Part shown: positions 29,360 through 41,006 of the stretch, piece by piece
Position numbering within the stretch: position 1 is the first letter of the stretch
How the letters are laid out: each line of letters starts with the position of its first letter
Assembly (NCBI RefSeq): GCF_014268445.2
Contig: NZ_CP077089.1
Span: 6,180,001 to 6,244,000, forward strand
From: Pseudomonas tensinigenes
Lineage (GTDB): Bacteria; Pseudomonadota; Gammaproteobacteria; Pseudomonadales; Pseudomonadaceae
DNA length: 64,000 nt
Reading direction: 5' to 3'
The notes under the pieces: model-generated
Databases searched by the model: none
The model's input: the letters and a program-made list of their open reading frames with translations, nothing else
Told to the model about the DNA's origin: nothing
Program-made: the position numbers and the translations under genes

Positions 29360-30349
29360 ATGCCCTCTGTTTACCGCCTGGCAATGCCAGCATTGTGCCT
29401 GTCGCTGCTCCTGCCTTGTGCGTTTTCCGTCGAAGCCGCCGATCCGGCACCCGCCGCCACGGCGGAAAAACCGGCCGAAGAAAAACCGGCCGAACGCCAG
29501 CCACTGCTTGAGCGTAGTCAGGAAGAGGCCGCCGCACTGGAACGTAAAGTCCCGGCGCAAGAACAGCAACAGTTGCAGGCCGGCAGCGACACCTTTCTCG
29601 CCCTGTGGAAACCGGCCAACACCGCCGAACCCAAAGGCGCGGTGATCATCATCCCCGGCGCTGGCGAAACCGCTGACTGGCCGCAGGCAATCGGCCCATT
29701 GCGACAAAAACTGCCAAACGCCGACTGGAGCAGCCTGAGCATCACGCTGCCTGACCTGCAAAGCGATACCATTGCCCCGCGCGTCGTCGAAGCAGCCGCA
29801 GCGCCGAAAGCACCGGAAAGCGGCAGCAAGGATGCCACCACCGCACAGCCAATCGAACAGGCGGCGGGTGGTGAAGCTGAAGTGGCGGATCAAGTGGTCG
29901 CCGAAACCACTGAAGAGCAATCCAAGGCAGACGCGGAACGAATCTTCGCGCGCATCGACGCGGCGATTGCCTACGCCGAGCAGCAGAGCGCGCGCAGCAT
30001 AGTCGTGCTCGGACACGGCACCGGTGCCTATTGGGTCGCGCGCTACTTGAGCGAGAAACAAACTTCGCAGGTCGAAAAGTTCATCATGGTTGATGTGCAG
30101 ACACCGACCAAGGCCAAACCGGCGCTGGTAGAACTGACACCGACGCTGAAACTGCCGACCGTGGATATTTTCTACATGGACAAGCCGCTGGATCGCAACG
30201 CAGCGCTGGAGCGCATGCAGGCGAGCAAACGTTTGAAGACTTCGGCGTTCAGCCAGGTCGCGCTCAAGGCTTTGCCGGATAACAAGGCAGAACAGGAGCA
30301 GCTGTTCCGCCGGGTGCGTGGCTGGTTGAATCCGCAGAACCCGAACTGA
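29360..30349 (+). CDS. DUF3530 family periplasmic protein (alpha/beta hydrolase-like)
   Basis: A 329-residue exported protein with a signal peptide ending near SVEAA. Residues 25-60 are rich in Ala, Pro, Glu and Lys and look disordered. The rest resembles an alpha/beta hydrolase (VIIIPGAGETADWP for the oxyanion side, LGHGTGAYWVARY at the elbow). The elbow is GHGTG, so the serine of the normal GxSxG nucleophile is missing, and classic hydrolase activity is doubtful. A second low-complexity insertion rich in Ala/Glu lies at residues 135-190. It is divergent from the sensor kinase. The function is unknown. Confidence 0.8.
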   Translation: MPSVYRLAMPALCLSLLLPCAFSVEAADPAPAATAEKPAEEKPAERQPLLERSQEEAAALERKVPAQEQQQLQAGSDTFLALWKPANTAEPKGAVIIIPGAGETADWPQAIGPLRQKLPNADWSSLSITLPDLQSDTIAPRVVEAAAAPKAPESGSKDATTAQPIEQAAGGEAEVADQVVAETTEEQSKADAERIFARIDAAIAYAEQQSARSIVVLGHGTGAYWVARYLSEKQTSQVEKFIMVDVQTPTKAKPALVELTPTLKLPTVDIFYMDKPLDRNAALERMQASKRLKTSAFSQVALKALPDNKAEQEQLFRRVRGWLNPQNPN

Positions 30350-30369
30350 TCGGTAAACCGCGTCGCCCC

Positions 30370-30442
30370 CTTCGCGAGCAGGCTCGCTCCCACATTGGAT
30401 CTGCGTACACAATCCATTGTGGGAGCGAGCCTGCTCGCGAAG
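30370..30442. repeat. REP pair, inward-facing type
   Basis: Two inverted REPs with a 23-base spacer, in the same configuration as the pair at 11571. It fills the gap between the convergent DUF3530 and djlA-like genes. Confidence 0.9.
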
Positions 30443-30472
30443 GGGCCATCACCGGCAACACAGCTCTAACGA

Positions 30473-31240
30473 CTAACGAAAATCCCGCCTCTCACGAATC
30501 AACGTGTAGGCACTGTGCAACTCGCGGGTTTTCTCGGTCGCTTCACGCACCTGCGCTGGCGTCGCTCCCGTACCGGCAATCTTGTCCGGGTGATGACGAC
30601 TGAGCAGGCGTCGATAGGCCCGTTTGATCTGCGCCGGTTCACTGGACGTGGACACGCCCAATAAACGCATCGCCTCCTGATAACTCACTGCAGCACTGAC
30701 GATCGGTCGTTTGCCCGGCTCGTAATCACTGGCCAATGCCTGCACCTGATGCGTCGTCCAGCCGAGCCACTTGCCCCACTGCGCCAGCAATTCACGCTCA
30801 CTGACACCCGCGCGGCCATCGGCCCAGACCATCCGCCAACAGGCGCGCAACACACCTTCGCTGGCGTGCGGCTGGACACTGAGGCGGCGCAGATAACCGC
30901 GCAGATTGTCGCTGCCGGACTTGCCACGGTTGAACGCGGCAATCGCCCGACGTGTCGCCGGTTCGCTCATCTCCAGCGCACGCATCTCGTTTCGCGCCTG
31001 CTGGATATGCCCATCGGTGACGCGACCGTCGCTCTTGGCCAGACGACCGAGCAACACAAACAACAGTTCGTCGTTGCGCAGCATCGGCCGACCGCCGAGC
31101 TTTTCCCGCAAGTGTCCCCAGCTCTGCAAGTGCAAGCGCCGATCCAGCGCTTGCCCCAACAATGCCCCAAGCATGGCCCCCGGAATACTGGCAATCGCAA
31201 AACCCGCTCCGGCTCCAATCAGAGTCCCTGGCCACAACAT
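30473..31240 (-). CDS. djlA: DjlA-like co-chaperone (TerB + J domain)
   Basis: A 255-residue protein. The N-terminus is a Gly/Ala-rich membrane segment (GTLIGAGAGFAIASIPGAML). A TerB-like helical domain covers residues 55-175. A C-terminal J domain spans residues 190-255, with HPD at 217-219. This is the arrangement of DjlA, an inner-membrane-anchored partner of DnaK that stimulates its ATPase. It is the last of three genes on this strand (amgK, murU, djlA) and follows murU after a single base, so it is likely co-transcribed. Confidence 0.88.
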   Translation of the reverse strand: MLWPGTLIGAGAGFAIASIPGAMLGALLGQALDRRLHLQSWGHLREKLGGRPMLRNDELLFVLLGRLAKSDGRVTDGHIQQARNEMRALEMSEPATRRAIAAFNRGKSGSDNLRGYLRRLSVQPHASEGVLRACWRMVWADGRAGVSERELLAQWGKWLGWTTHQVQALASDYEPGKRPIVSAAVSYQEAMRLLGVSTSSEPAQIKRAYRRLLSRHHPDKIAGTGATPAQVREATEKTRELHSAYTLIRERRDFR

Positions 31241-31241
31241 G

Positions 31242-32929
<1,688 letters not shown>

Positions 32930-33059
32930 TGCAAGGGTCTCCGACGGCGCTAGCCGTCAAGCGGGTCATGCTTTATTATCCAGCATCTTTTTCAGACCAT
33001 CGAGAGGCGTGCGGCCCACACCGCGGGCAGATGGCACGCAGGAAGCCCGGACTAATAAG

Positions 33060-35873
33060 ATGGCATTGAAATCCCCCGCGTTTCGTAAAAAATTTCCGTT
33101 GTTGGTAACCGGCAGTCTGCTGGCTATGCAACCTCTGGCCAGTCAATTCGTTGTTGCCGCCGAGCAGTATGACTGCTCCGTCTCGGCTTCGGGTGGTTGG
33201 GCCTGTGCGCCCAAATCAACCGCTGCTGCGTTGCCGCCGCGCCCGGTGCATGACGGCAGTGCCGTCAGCGCCACTGGCGAAGCCGCGACCGAGAACGGTT
33301 CGGGTGCCGACACAGCCCCTAAAACGGCGCTGGTCACCGAAGCCAAGGGCCGCGGTCTGAAATCCCGTAGCGAAGACTTCAGTCACCTCGACTGGGTTCC
33401 GCGCGAGAAGCTCACCGCCGCCCAATTGGCCGAGACCGGGCCTTACTGCTCTGGTGCCTATATCGAACCGATTCGTCCTGGCATGAATGACAAGACGAAC
33501 AAAAGCGATGCTCCGACCTTTATCGGCGCAAAAGCCTCGCGCTATAACACCGATGATCAAGTCGGTACGCTGGCCGGCGATGTCGTCCTGCGTCAGGGCA
33601 GCATGCAGGTCGAGTCCGACGAGGCCAGCCTGTATCAGGCCGAGAGCCGCGCCGAACTCAATGGCGATGTGCGCATCCGCGACAACGGCGCGCTGATCGT
33701 TGGCGACCACGCCGATGTGCAACTCGACACCGGTGAAGCCAAGGTCGACAACGCCGAATACGTGATGCACAAATCGCGTATCCGCGGCAACGCGCTGTAC
33801 GCCAAGCGTGCGGAAAACGCGATCATCCGTCTGAAGGACGGCACGTACACCACGTGCGAACCGAACAGCAATGCCTGGCAGCTCAAGGGCAACAACATCA
33901 CCTTGAACCCGGCTACCGGTTTCGGTACCGCGACCAACGTGACGTTGCGCGTAAAAGACATTCCGATTCTGTACACGCCGTACATCTACTTCCCGATCGA
34001 CGACCGTCGTCAGTCGGGCTTCCTGCCGCCGACCATTGGCAGCGGCAGCGACACCGGCTTCATGCTGGTCACACCGTACTACTTCAACCTGGCGCCGAAC
34101 TACGACGCCACGTTGTACCCGCGTTACATGAGCAAGCGTGGCATGTTGGTGGAAGGCGAATTCCGTTACCTGACCAAGTCGAGTGAAGGTCAGTTCGGTG
34201 CGGCTTACCTCAATGACGAGGACGATGATCGCAAAGGCCAGACCGACTACGATAAAACCCGCTACATGTATAACTGGCAGCACAAGGGCGGTCTCGACTC
34301 CCGCGTGCTCACCGAGGTTGATTACACCAAGATCAGCGATCCTTATTACTTCCAGGATCTGCAAACCGATCAGATTGGTGTGAAAAGCAGCGACTACGTG
34401 AACCAGCAGGGCGCGATCACCTATCGTGGTGATAGCTATACCGCACGCCTGAATGCTCAGCAGTACCAGTTGGCGACTGTTTCCAACATCACCCCGTATG
34501 GTCGCCTGCCGCAGATCACCTTCAATGGTCAGCTGCCGTACCACCCGGAAGGTTTGAACTTCGATTACGAGACCGAGCTTGTCCGGTTTGATCGTGATTT
34601 GAAAACCGGCAACTTTGTTAACGAAGATGGCACTGTTGATCGTCGTCTCGACAACAATGTCCAAGGGCTCGACCGCGCGAACGGCGATCGGTTGAACCTT
34701 AAGCCGGGTGTCAGCCTGCCGATGAACTGGACTTATGGCTTCCTGAAGCCATCGCTGAAGTATCAGTACACTCAGTATCAGCTGGATCTGGACGGTACTG
34801 GTAAATCGCAGATTGTCGCGCAGCAAAACGCAGCAGCTGCAGCCGGCACTGATTACGTCGGCGGCAAGTTCGACAGCAATCAGAATCGTGGTGTACCGAT
34901 TGCCAGCATCGACAGCGGTTTGTACTTCGACCGCAATACACAGTTCTTCGGCAAAAACTATCGTCAAACCCTGGAACCACGCCTGTTCTACCTTTATGTT
35001 CCCGAGGTGGATCAAGAAGACATTCCAGTATTTGACACCAGCGAATACACCTTCAATTACGCCTCGCTGTTCCGCGACAACCGCTTCTCCGGCGCCGACC
35101 GTGTCGGCGACGAGAACAAGCTGTCGCTGGGCGTTACCAGCCGCTGGATCGAAGACGATGGCTTCGAACGTCAACGCATCAGTGTTGGTCAGGCTCTGTA
35201 CTTCAAGGACCGCGAAGTTCAATTGCCTGGCATCGCGTTCAAGGATCGTGATGACGCGAAATCCAACGTCTCGCCCTATGCACTGGAATACGAATACCGC
35301 TGGAACCGCGACTGGCGTACCACGGCCGACTACAACTGGGATCCAGACAGCCGCAGCCCGCGCTCCGGCAGTGCGATGTTCCACTACCAGCCTGAAGACA
35401 ACCCGAACAAGGTCATCAACGCCGGTTATCGCTATCGCAATGACCAGGTCCGCTACGACCAGAACACCGGTAAGTGGTCGGTGGGTGGTGGTGACTACGG
35501 CACTCCGGGCACACCTGGCTACGTGAAGGACTACTACAAGATCCAGCAGCATGACTTCTCGGTCATCTGGCCGATCGTTCCGCAGTGGAACGCGATCAGC
35601 CGCTGGCAGTACGACTACAACCGTAACCGTACCCTGGAAGCGTTTGGTGGTTTCGAGTACGACAACTGCTGCTGGAAACTGCGCCTGATCAACCGTTACT
35701 GGGTTTCCTATGACGAGTTCAGTCAGAACGCCCCGGAAAACGAAAAAGGCGACCATGGCATCTTCCTCCAAATTGTTCTGAAGGGACTCGGCGGCCTCAC
35801 CGGCGCCAAGGTAGAGAGCTTCCTCGACAAAGGCATTCAAGGTTATCGTGAACGTGAAGACCAAGCTTTCTGA
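33060..35873 (+). CDS. lptD: LPS-assembly protein LptD
   Basis: A 937-residue outer-membrane protein, of the extended length found in Pseudomonas. It has a signal peptide ending near FVVAA, an N-terminal Pseudomonas-specific region, an LptA-like periplasmic OstA domain at about residues 165-290 ([19 protein letters not shown]), and a C-terminal LptD barrel. With LptE it inserts lipopolysaccharide into the outer leaflet. The Cys pairs that form disulfides are likely C39/C48 near the start and the CC in YDNCCWKLR near the end. The start is the ATG at 33060. The end overlaps the start of surA by 26 bases. Confidence 0.97.
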   Translation: MALKSPAFRKKFPLLVTGSLLAMQPLASQFVVAAEQYDCSVSASGGWACAPKSTAAALPPRPVHDGSAVSATGEAATENGSGADTAPKTALVTEAKGRGLKSRSEDFSHLDWVPREKLTAAQLAETGPYCSGAYIEPIRPGMNDKTNKSDAPTFIGAKASRYNTDDQVGTLAGDVVLRQGSMQVESDEASLYQAESRAELNGDVRIRDNGALIVGDHADVQLDTGEAKVDNAEYVMHKSRIRGNALYAKRAENAIIRLKDGTYTTCEPNSNAWQLKGNNITLNPATGFGTATNVTLRVKDIPILYTPYIYFPIDDRRQSGFLPPTIGSGSDTGFMLVTPYYFNLAPNYDATLYPRYMSKRGMLVEGEFRYLTKSSEGQFGAAYLNDEDDDRKGQTDYDKTRYMYNWQHKGGLDSRVLTEVDYTKISDPYYFQDLQTDQIGVKSSDYVNQQGAITYRGDSYTARLNAQQYQLATVSNITPYGRLPQITFNGQLPYHPEGLNFDYETELVRFDRDLKTGNFVNEDGTVDRRLDNNVQGLDRANGDRLNLKPGVSLPMNWTYGFLKPSLKYQYTQYQLDLDGTGKSQIVAQQNAAAAAGTDYVGGKFDSNQNRGVPIASIDSGLYFDRNTQFFGKNYRQTLEPRLFYLYVPEVDQEDIPVFDTSEYTFNYASLFRDNRFSGADRVGDENKLSLGVTSRWIEDDGFERQRISVGQALYFKDREVQLPGIAFKDRDDAKSNVSPYALEYEYRWNRDWRTTADYNWDPDSRSPRSGSAMFHYQPEDNPNKVINAGYRYRNDQVRYDQNTGKWSVGGGDYGTPGTPGYVKDYYKIQQHDFSVIWPIVPQWNAISRWQYDYNRNRTLEAFGGFEYDNCCWKLRLINRYWVSYDEFSQNAPENEKGDHGIFLQIVLKGLGGLTGAKVESFLDKGIQGYREREDQAF

Positions 35874-37170
35874 TTGTCTGCGCCCGCTGATGCTGGGCGC
35901 GCTGTTCCTGGGTACTGCGGCTAACGCCGCAGTTCAATCCATCGACAAAGTGGTAGCAATCGTCGACAACGACGTGGTCATGCAAAGCCAACTGGACCAG
36001 CGCGTCCACGAAGTGCAGCAGACCATCGCCAAGCGTGGCGGCGGTTTGCCGCCTCCTGGCGTACTGGATCAACAGGTGCTCGAGCGCCTGATCGTCGAAA
36101 ACCTGCAACTGCAGATTGGCGAGCGTTCCGGCATCCGCATCACCGATGAAGAATTGAACCAGGCAGTCGGTACCATTGCTCAGCGCAACAACATGTCGGT
36201 TGAGCAGTTCCGTGCTGCTCTGGCTCGCGACGGCCTGTCCTACGACGATGCCCGTGACCAGATCAAACGCGAAATGGTCATCAGCCGTGTGCGTCAGCGC
36301 CGCGTGGCAGAACGCATTCAGGTCTCCGAACAGGAAGTGAAAAACTTCCTCGCCTCCGACCTGGGCAAGATGCAACTGTCCGAAGAACTGCACCTGGCCA
36401 ACATCCTGATCCCGACGCCGGAAAGCGCCAACTCTGACGCGATTCAGAGTGCTGCCCGTCAGGCCATGGAGGTTTACCAGCAGCTCAAGCAAGGCGCTGA
36501 CTTCGGCCAGATGGCCGTTGCCAAATCCGGCAGCGACAACGCTCTGGAAGGCGGCGACATGGGCTGGCGTAAAGCCGCGCAACTGCCACCGCCGTTCGAC
36601 CGCGAGCTGAGCAGCATGGCCGTCGGCGACATCACTCAACCTGCACGCACACCGGGTGGTTTCATCATCCTCAAGCTGCTGGCCAAGCGTGGTGGCGAAG
36701 CGCAGATGCGTGACGAAGTGCATGTTCGTCACATTCTGGTGAAGCCAAGCCCGATTCGTGATGAAGCGAAAACCAAAGCGCTGGTTCAATCTTTGTATGA
36801 ACGCATCGTGGCCGGTGAAGACTTCGCCACTCTGGCGAAAAACTACTCAGAAGACCCGGGCTCGGCGCTCAACGGCGGCGACCTGAACTGGATCGACCCG
36901 AATGCACTGGTTCCGGAGTTCCGCGAAGTGATGGCCAAGACCCCACAAGGTCAGCTGTCCAAGCCGTTCCAGACCCAATATGGCTGGCACGTTCTGGAAG
37001 TCCTTGGCCGCCGCGCTACCGACAGCACCGAACAAGCCCGCGAGCAGCAAGCCATGACCGTACTGCGTAACCGCAAATACGACGAAGAGCTGCAAACCTG
37101 GCTGCGTCAGATCCGTGACGAAGCGTACGTAGAGATCAAACTCCCTGGTGCAGACCAGGCAGCGCAGTGA
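35848..37170 (+). CDS. surA: periplasmic chaperone and peptidyl-prolyl isomerase SurA
   Basis: A 440-residue exported protein. A signal peptide ([20 protein letters not shown]...) ends at AANA. A SurA N-terminal chaperone domain follows ([19 protein letters not shown]), and then two parvulin domains at about 185-285 and 290-390 ([20 protein letters not shown]). SurA escorts outer-membrane proteins, LptD included, through the periplasm. The GTG at 35848 has CAAGG at 5 bases and lies inside lptD; a second GTG at 35854 is possible but badly spaced. Coupled to lptD upstream and overlapping pdxA by 4 bases. Confidence 0.95.
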   Translation: MNVKTKLSDCLRPLMLGALFLGTAANAAVQSIDKVVAIVDNDVVMQSQLDQRVHEVQQTIAKRGGGLPPPGVLDQQVLERLIVENLQLQIGERSGIRITDEELNQAVGTIAQRNNMSVEQFRAALARDGLSYDDARDQIKREMVISRVRQRRVAERIQVSEQEVKNFLASDLGKMQLSEELHLANILIPTPESANSDAIQSAARQAMEVYQQLKQGADFGQMAVAKSGSDNALEGGDMGWRKAAQLPPPFDRELSSMAVGDITQPARTPGGFIILKLLAKRGGEAQMRDEVHVRHILVKPSPIRDEAKTKALVQSLYERIVAGEDFATLAKNYSEDPGSALNGGDLNWIDPNALVPEFREVMAKTPQGQLSKPFQTQYGWHVLEVLGRRATDSTEQAREQQAMTVLRNRKYDEELQTWLRQIRDEAYVEIKLPGADQAAQ

Positions 37171-38156
37171 AACCCAAGCGTTTCGCGCTGACACCCGGCG
37201 AACCAGCCGGCATCGGTCCCGACCTGTGCCTGCTGCTCGCCTCGCAAGCCCAGCCACATCCCCTGATTGCCATCACCAGCCGCGGCCTGCTCACCGAGCG
37301 GGCCGCGCAGCTGGGGCTGGCCGTCAACTTGCTGGATATCGGCCCGAATCACTGGCCGGACGCCCCGGCACCCGCAGGCAGCCTGTATGTCTGGGATACG
37401 CCGCTGAGCGCCCCCGTGGTTGCCGGGCAACTGGACAAGGCCAACGCTGCGTTCGTCCTCGAAACCCTGACCCGCGCCGGCAACGGCTGCCTCAACGGCG
37501 ACTTCGCCGGGATGATTACCGCCCCTGTACACAAGGGCGTGATCAACGAGTCGGGCATCGCGTTCTCCGGGCACACCGAATTCCTCGCCGACCTGACTCA
37601 CACCGCCCAAGTGGTGATGATGCTCGCCACCCGTGGCTTGCGCGTGGCACTGGTCACCACTCACCTGCCCCTGCGCGAGATTGCCGATGCGATCACCCCA
37701 GAACGGCTGGAGCGGGTCACACGGATTCTGCACAGCGACCTGCAAAACAAATTCGGCATCGCCCAGCCACGCATCCTCGTCTGCGGACTCAACCCGCACG
37801 CCGGTGAAGGCGGCCACCTGGGCCATGAAGAAATCGACATCATTGAACCGACATTAGAGCGCCTGCGCGGCGAGGGCATGGACCTTCGTGGCCCGCTGCC
37901 TGCCGACACTCTGTTTACCCCCAAATATCTGGAGCACTGCGACGCAGTGCTGGCGATGTACCACGACCAGGGTTTGCCTGTGCTCAAGTACAAAGGCTTC
38001 GGCGCTGCCGTCAACGTGACCCTTGGCCTGCCGATCATCCGCACGTCGGTCGATCACGGCACCGCCCTGGATCTGGCCGGCAGCGGCAAGATCGACACCG
38101 GCAGCCTGCAAGTCGCCCTGGAAACCGCCTACCAGATGGCCGAGACCCGTTTATGA
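37167..38156 (+). CDS. pdxA: 4-hydroxythreonine-4-phosphate dehydrogenase PdxA
   Basis: A 329-residue protein of normal PdxA length. Metal-binding histidines and catalytic motifs are seen in [41 protein letters not shown] [18 protein letters not shown], and [13 protein letters not shown]. It oxidises 4-phosphohydroxy-L-threonine with NAD in the vitamin B6 pathway. It overlaps surA by 4 bases and rsmA by 4 bases, as is usual for this conserved cluster. Confidence 0.97.
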   Translation: MKPKRFALTPGEPAGIGPDLCLLLASQAQPHPLIAITSRGLLTERAAQLGLAVNLLDIGPNHWPDAPAPAGSLYVWDTPLSAPVVAGQLDKANAAFVLETLTRAGNGCLNGDFAGMITAPVHKGVINESGIAFSGHTEFLADLTHTAQVVMMLATRGLRVALVTTHLPLREIADAITPERLERVTRILHSDLQNKFGIAQPRILVCGLNPHAGEGGHLGHEEIDIIEPTLERLRGEGMDLRGPLPADTLFTPKYLEHCDAVLAMYHDQGLPVLKYKGFGAAVNVTLGLPIIRTSVDHGTALDLAGSGKIDTGSLQVALETAYQMAETRL

Positions 38157-38971
38157 CCGAGCAATACCAACACAAGGCGCGCAAACGCTTTGGCCAGAAC
38201 TTCCTGCACGATGCCGGCGTTATCGACCGTATCCTGCGCTCCATCAGCGCCAAGTCTGAAGACCGCCTGCTGGAAATCGGCCCGGGCCAGGGCGCCTTGA
38301 CCGCCGGCCTGCTCAACTCCGGCGCGCAACTCGACGTAGTGGAGCTGGACAAGGATCTGATCCCGATCCTCAACCAGCAGTTTGCCGGCAAGAGCAATTT
38401 CAACCTGCATCAGGGCGATGCACTGAAGTTCGACTTCAACACGCTCAACGCCGCGCCGAACAGCCTGCGCGTGGTCGGCAACCTGCCGTACAACATCTCG
38501 ACGCCGCTGATTTTTCACCTGCTGAACAACGCCGGCATCATTCGCGACATGCACTTCATGCTGCAAAAAGAAGTCGTCGAGCGTCTGGCCGCAGGCCCTG
38601 GCGGTGGTGACTGGGGTCGCCTGTCGATCATGGTTCAGTACCATTGCCGCGTGGAACACCTGTTCAACGTCGGCCCAGGCGCGTTCAATCCGCCGCCTAA
38701 AGTCGATTCAGCCATCGTCCGACTGGTGCCGCACGCGGTACTGCCGCACCCGGCCAAGGATCACAAGTTGCTGGAGCGCGTCGTCCGCGAAGCGTTCAAC
38801 CAGCGTCGCAAAACCTTGCGCAACACCCTCAAGCAATTGCTCAGCAACGCTGAAATCGAAGCCGCCGGCGTCGATGGCAGTCTGCGTCCGGAGCAACTGG
38901 ATCTGGCCGCGTTCGTGCGTCTGGCCGACCAGCTCGCGATACAAGTCCCGGCCTCCCCCGCCGCCGACTGA
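38153..38971 (+). CDS. rsmA: 16S rRNA dimethyladenosine transferase RsmA (KsgA)
   Basis: A 272-residue SAM-dependent methyltransferase. Motif I is [14 protein letters not shown], the acidic ribose-binding loop is VVELDKDL, and motif IV is [10 protein letters not shown]. It dimethylates A1518 and A1519 in the 3' hairpin of 16S rRNA, a checkpoint in 30S assembly. It starts within the pdxA stop region (ATGA overlap). Not to be confused with the CsrA-type RNA-binding protein also called RsmA in Pseudomonas. Confidence 0.97.
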   Translation: MTEQYQHKARKRFGQNFLHDAGVIDRILRSISAKSEDRLLEIGPGQGALTAGLLNSGAQLDVVELDKDLIPILNQQFAGKSNFNLHQGDALKFDFNTLNAAPNSLRVVGNLPYNISTPLIFHLLNNAGIIRDMHFMLQKEVVERLAAGPGGGDWGRLSIMVQYHCRVEHLFNVGPGAFNPPPKVDSAIVRLVPHAVLPHPAKDHKLLERVVREAFNQRRKTLRNTLKQLLSNAEIEAAGVDGSLRPEQLDLAAFVRLADQLAIQVPASPAAD

Positions 38972-39084
38972 TAAACGATGAACGCTATCGGGCAGGACGC
39001 CACTCTGGTTTACTGCCCGATACTTGCCTAGACTGATTCCCCATCAGCTACGCCCCGCGTTCCGCTTCGTTTAAGGCCTCTTGC

Positions 39085-39465
39085 ATGTCCGATTCCCGTT
39101 ACCAGGTCGATGTCAGCGTCGTTACCCGCTATCTGGCAGACCAATCGCAACCCGAGCACGACCGCTTCGCCTTCGCCTACACCATCACTGTGCAGAACAA
39201 TGGCGAGCAACCCGCACGCCTGATATCACGGCATTGGGTGATCACCGATGGCGACGGCCATGTCGAAGAGGTGCGTGGCGCCGGCGTGGTGGGTCAGCAA
39301 CCGTTGATCGATGCTGGCCAGAGCCATACCTACAGCAGCGGTACAGTGATGACCACCAAGGTCGGCACCATGCAGGGCACCTATGAAATGGTCGCCACTG
39401 ACGGTAAACATTTCGACGCCATCATCAAACCTTTCCGCCTGGCGGTGCCCGGAGCCCTGCACTGA
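39085..39465 (+). CDS. apaG: ApaG (DUF525) protein
   Basis: A 126-residue ApaG protein, one immunoglobulin-like beta fold with the motif [20 protein letters not shown] and [20 protein letters not shown]. The biochemical role is unsettled; it is conserved beside apaH across gammaproteobacteria. Its stop codon shares one base with the apaH start (TGATG), so translation is coupled. It follows rsmA after 113 bases. Confidence 0.95.
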   Translation: MSDSRYQVDVSVVTRYLADQSQPEHDRFAFAYTITVQNNGEQPARLISRHWVITDGDGHVEEVRGAGVVGQQPLIDAGQSHTYSSGTVMTTKVGTMQGTYEMVATDGKHFDAIIKPFRLAVPGALH

Positions 39466-40346
39466 TGGCAACGTATGCCGTTGGCGACCTGCAAGGCTGC
39501 CTCGAACCACTCAAGTGCCTGCTCAAGCAAGTAGCGTTCGACACGAAACTCGATCGGCTATGGCTGGTGGGTGATCTGGTCAATCGTGGCCCGCAGTCAC
39601 TGGACACCCTGCGCTTTTTGTATGGCATGCGTGAATCGCTGGTCTGCGTGCTGGGCAACCACGATCTGCACCTGCTGGCTGCGGCTAAAAACATCGAGCG
39701 CCTGAAGAAGTCCGACACCCTGCGCGAGATTTTCGAAGCACCGGACAGTGCCGAGCTGCTGGAATGGTTGCGCCAACAAAAGCTCATGCACTACGACGAG
39801 CAGCGCGATGTCGCCATGGTCCACGCCGGCATACCACCACAATGGTCGCTGAACCGCGCACTGAAGTGCGCCGCCGAAGTCGAATCGGCCCTGCGTGACG
39901 ACAATCTGTTCCCTGCGTACCTCGACGGCATGTACGGCAACGACCCGGCGAAATGGGACAACGACCTTAAAGGCGTGACCCGCCTGCGCGTCATCACCAA
40001 CTATTTCACGCGGATGCGCTTCTGCACTGCCGAGGGCAAGCTCGACCTCAAGAGCAAAGAAGGCCTCGACACCGCGCCCGCCGGTTACAAACCGTGGTTC
40101 CAGCATAAAGAACGCAAGACGAAAGGTTTGCGAATCATCTTCGGCCACTGGGCGGCACTCGAAGGCAATATCAATGAGCCAGGTATCTCGGCGCTGGACA
40201 CCGGTTGTGTCTGGGGCGGCAGCCTGACCCTGATGAATGTCGACAGCGGCGAACGGCTGTCGTGCAAATGCGACGAACACGGCGGACTCGCGCCAACTGT
40301 CGCACCACTTATCCCCCAAACTTCGCCAGTCAGCGCACCGCGTTAG
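39465..40346 (+). CDS. apaH: diadenosine tetraphosphatase ApaH (symmetrical)
   Basis: A 293-residue PPP-family metallophosphatase. Metal-binding motifs [16 protein letters not shown] and GNHDLHLLA appear in order in the first 70 residues, and a further HAG and a GHWAALEG follow. It splits Ap4A into two ADP and so controls this stress nucleotide. Translation is coupled to apaG. glpE follows after 33 bases. Confidence 0.96.
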   Translation: MATYAVGDLQGCLEPLKCLLKQVAFDTKLDRLWLVGDLVNRGPQSLDTLRFLYGMRESLVCVLGNHDLHLLAAAKNIERLKKSDTLREIFEAPDSAELLEWLRQQKLMHYDEQRDVAMVHAGIPPQWSLNRALKCAAEVESALRDDNLFPAYLDGMYGNDPAKWDNDLKGVTRLRVITNYFTRMRFCTAEGKLDLKSKEGLDTAPAGYKPWFQHKERKTKGLRIIFGHWAALEGNINEPGISALDTGCVWGGSLTLMNVDSGERLSCKCDEHGGLAPTVAPLIPQTSPVSAPR

Positions 40347-40379
40347 ACTGCGCTTTCAGCCGAGCAACAGGAACCCGCC

Positions 40380-40709
40380 ATGAGCGAATTCAAACGAATC
40401 CCCCCGGAACAGGCCCAGGCCCTGCGTGAACAAGGTGCCGTCGTCGTCGACGTACGCGACCCGGCGACTTTCGCCGCCCTGCACATCAGCGGCTCGAAGC
40501 ATCTGGACAATCATTCCCTGCACGCTTTCATTCAAGGCGCTGACCTTGATGCACCGACCGTGGTCGTCTGCTACCACGGCAATTCCAGCCAGGGTGCCGC
40601 GGCGTACCTGATCAGCCAAGGCTTCTCTGACGTCTACAGCATGGACGGCGGCTTCGAGCTGTGGCGTACGACTTATCCTGCGGAAACTGCGCAAGGCACC
40701 GCCGAATAA
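40380..40709 (+). CDS. glpE: thiosulfate sulfurtransferase GlpE
   Basis: A 109-residue single-domain rhodanese. The active-site loop is C64[13 protein letters not shown], the classic CxxGxxSxxAAxxL form of GlpE. It moves sulfane sulfur from thiosulfate to cyanide or thioredoxin in the cytoplasm. It ends the lptD-glpE cluster. The E. coli homologue is with glpG/glpR, whereas here it sits after apaH as in other Pseudomonas. Confidence 0.94.
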   Translation: MSEFKRIPPEQAQALREQGAVVVDVRDPATFAALHISGSKHLDNHSLHAFIQGADLDAPTVVVCYHGNSSQGAAAYLISQGFSDVYSMDGGFELWRTTYPAETAQGTAE

Positions 40710-40720
40710 TTTTTTTGTCA

Positions 40721-40752
40721 CGCGCAGGCCCCGGCTGCCGTGGGCCTGCGCG
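40721..40752. repeat. inverted repeat downstream of glpE
   Basis: A perfect 11-bp stem CGCGCAGGCCC / GGGCCTGCGCG with a 10-base loop. No T-run follows on the plus strand, so it is not a standard intrinsic terminator, although it could still end or stabilise the glpE message. Confidence 0.6.
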
Positions 40753-40813
40753 GGCAGACGAACGGTCTTGCCACAACTAATTACGTATCTCGCCTTTACC
40801 TCCCGAATTCCCA

Positions 40814-40823
40814 ACTATCCTTA
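40814..40823 (+). promoter_or_regulatory. possible RpoS-type -10 element for prkA
   Basis: CTATCCTTAA matches 9 of 10 bases of CTATACTTAA, the extended -10 favoured by RpoS. It lies 184 bases before the prkA start. RpoS dependence fits the stress role of the E. coli homologue yeaG. No clear -35 is seen. Confidence 0.35.
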
Positions 40824-40883
40824 AGCCCAGGCCATCCAAATCAGGGGAGAGCCGGTACACCGGCGCACGGGTCATCGGGAGTG

Positions 40884-40910
40884 ACTTTCACGATTGTCGA
40901 TCGTGAAAGT
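40884..40910. repeat. 11-bp inverted repeat in the prkA leader
   Basis: A perfect palindrome ACTTTCACGAT / ATCGTGAAAGT with a 5-base loop, 96 bases upstream of prkA. It may be an operator for a dimeric regulator or, if the promoter is at 40814, a hairpin in the 5' leader. It has no T-run. Confidence 0.6.
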
Positions 40911-41006
40911 GTTCTGGGGGGTAAACAAACAGCTGCCAAAACGGTTGTTTGCCAGCATCGACTGAGTGATCCGGCGTCGGCTCCACGTATCGAGCGAGGT
41001 GACGTC

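Noticed and set aside
33216..35864. An 882-codon open frame antisense to lptD
   Set aside because: Its translation has no recognisable domain and reflects the third-position bias of the lptD codons on the other strand. lptD itself is unmistakable.
40710..40752. T-run plus hairpin after glpE as a plus-strand terminator
   Set aside because: The seven-T run precedes the hairpin instead of following it, so it does not fit an intrinsic terminator on the plus strand.
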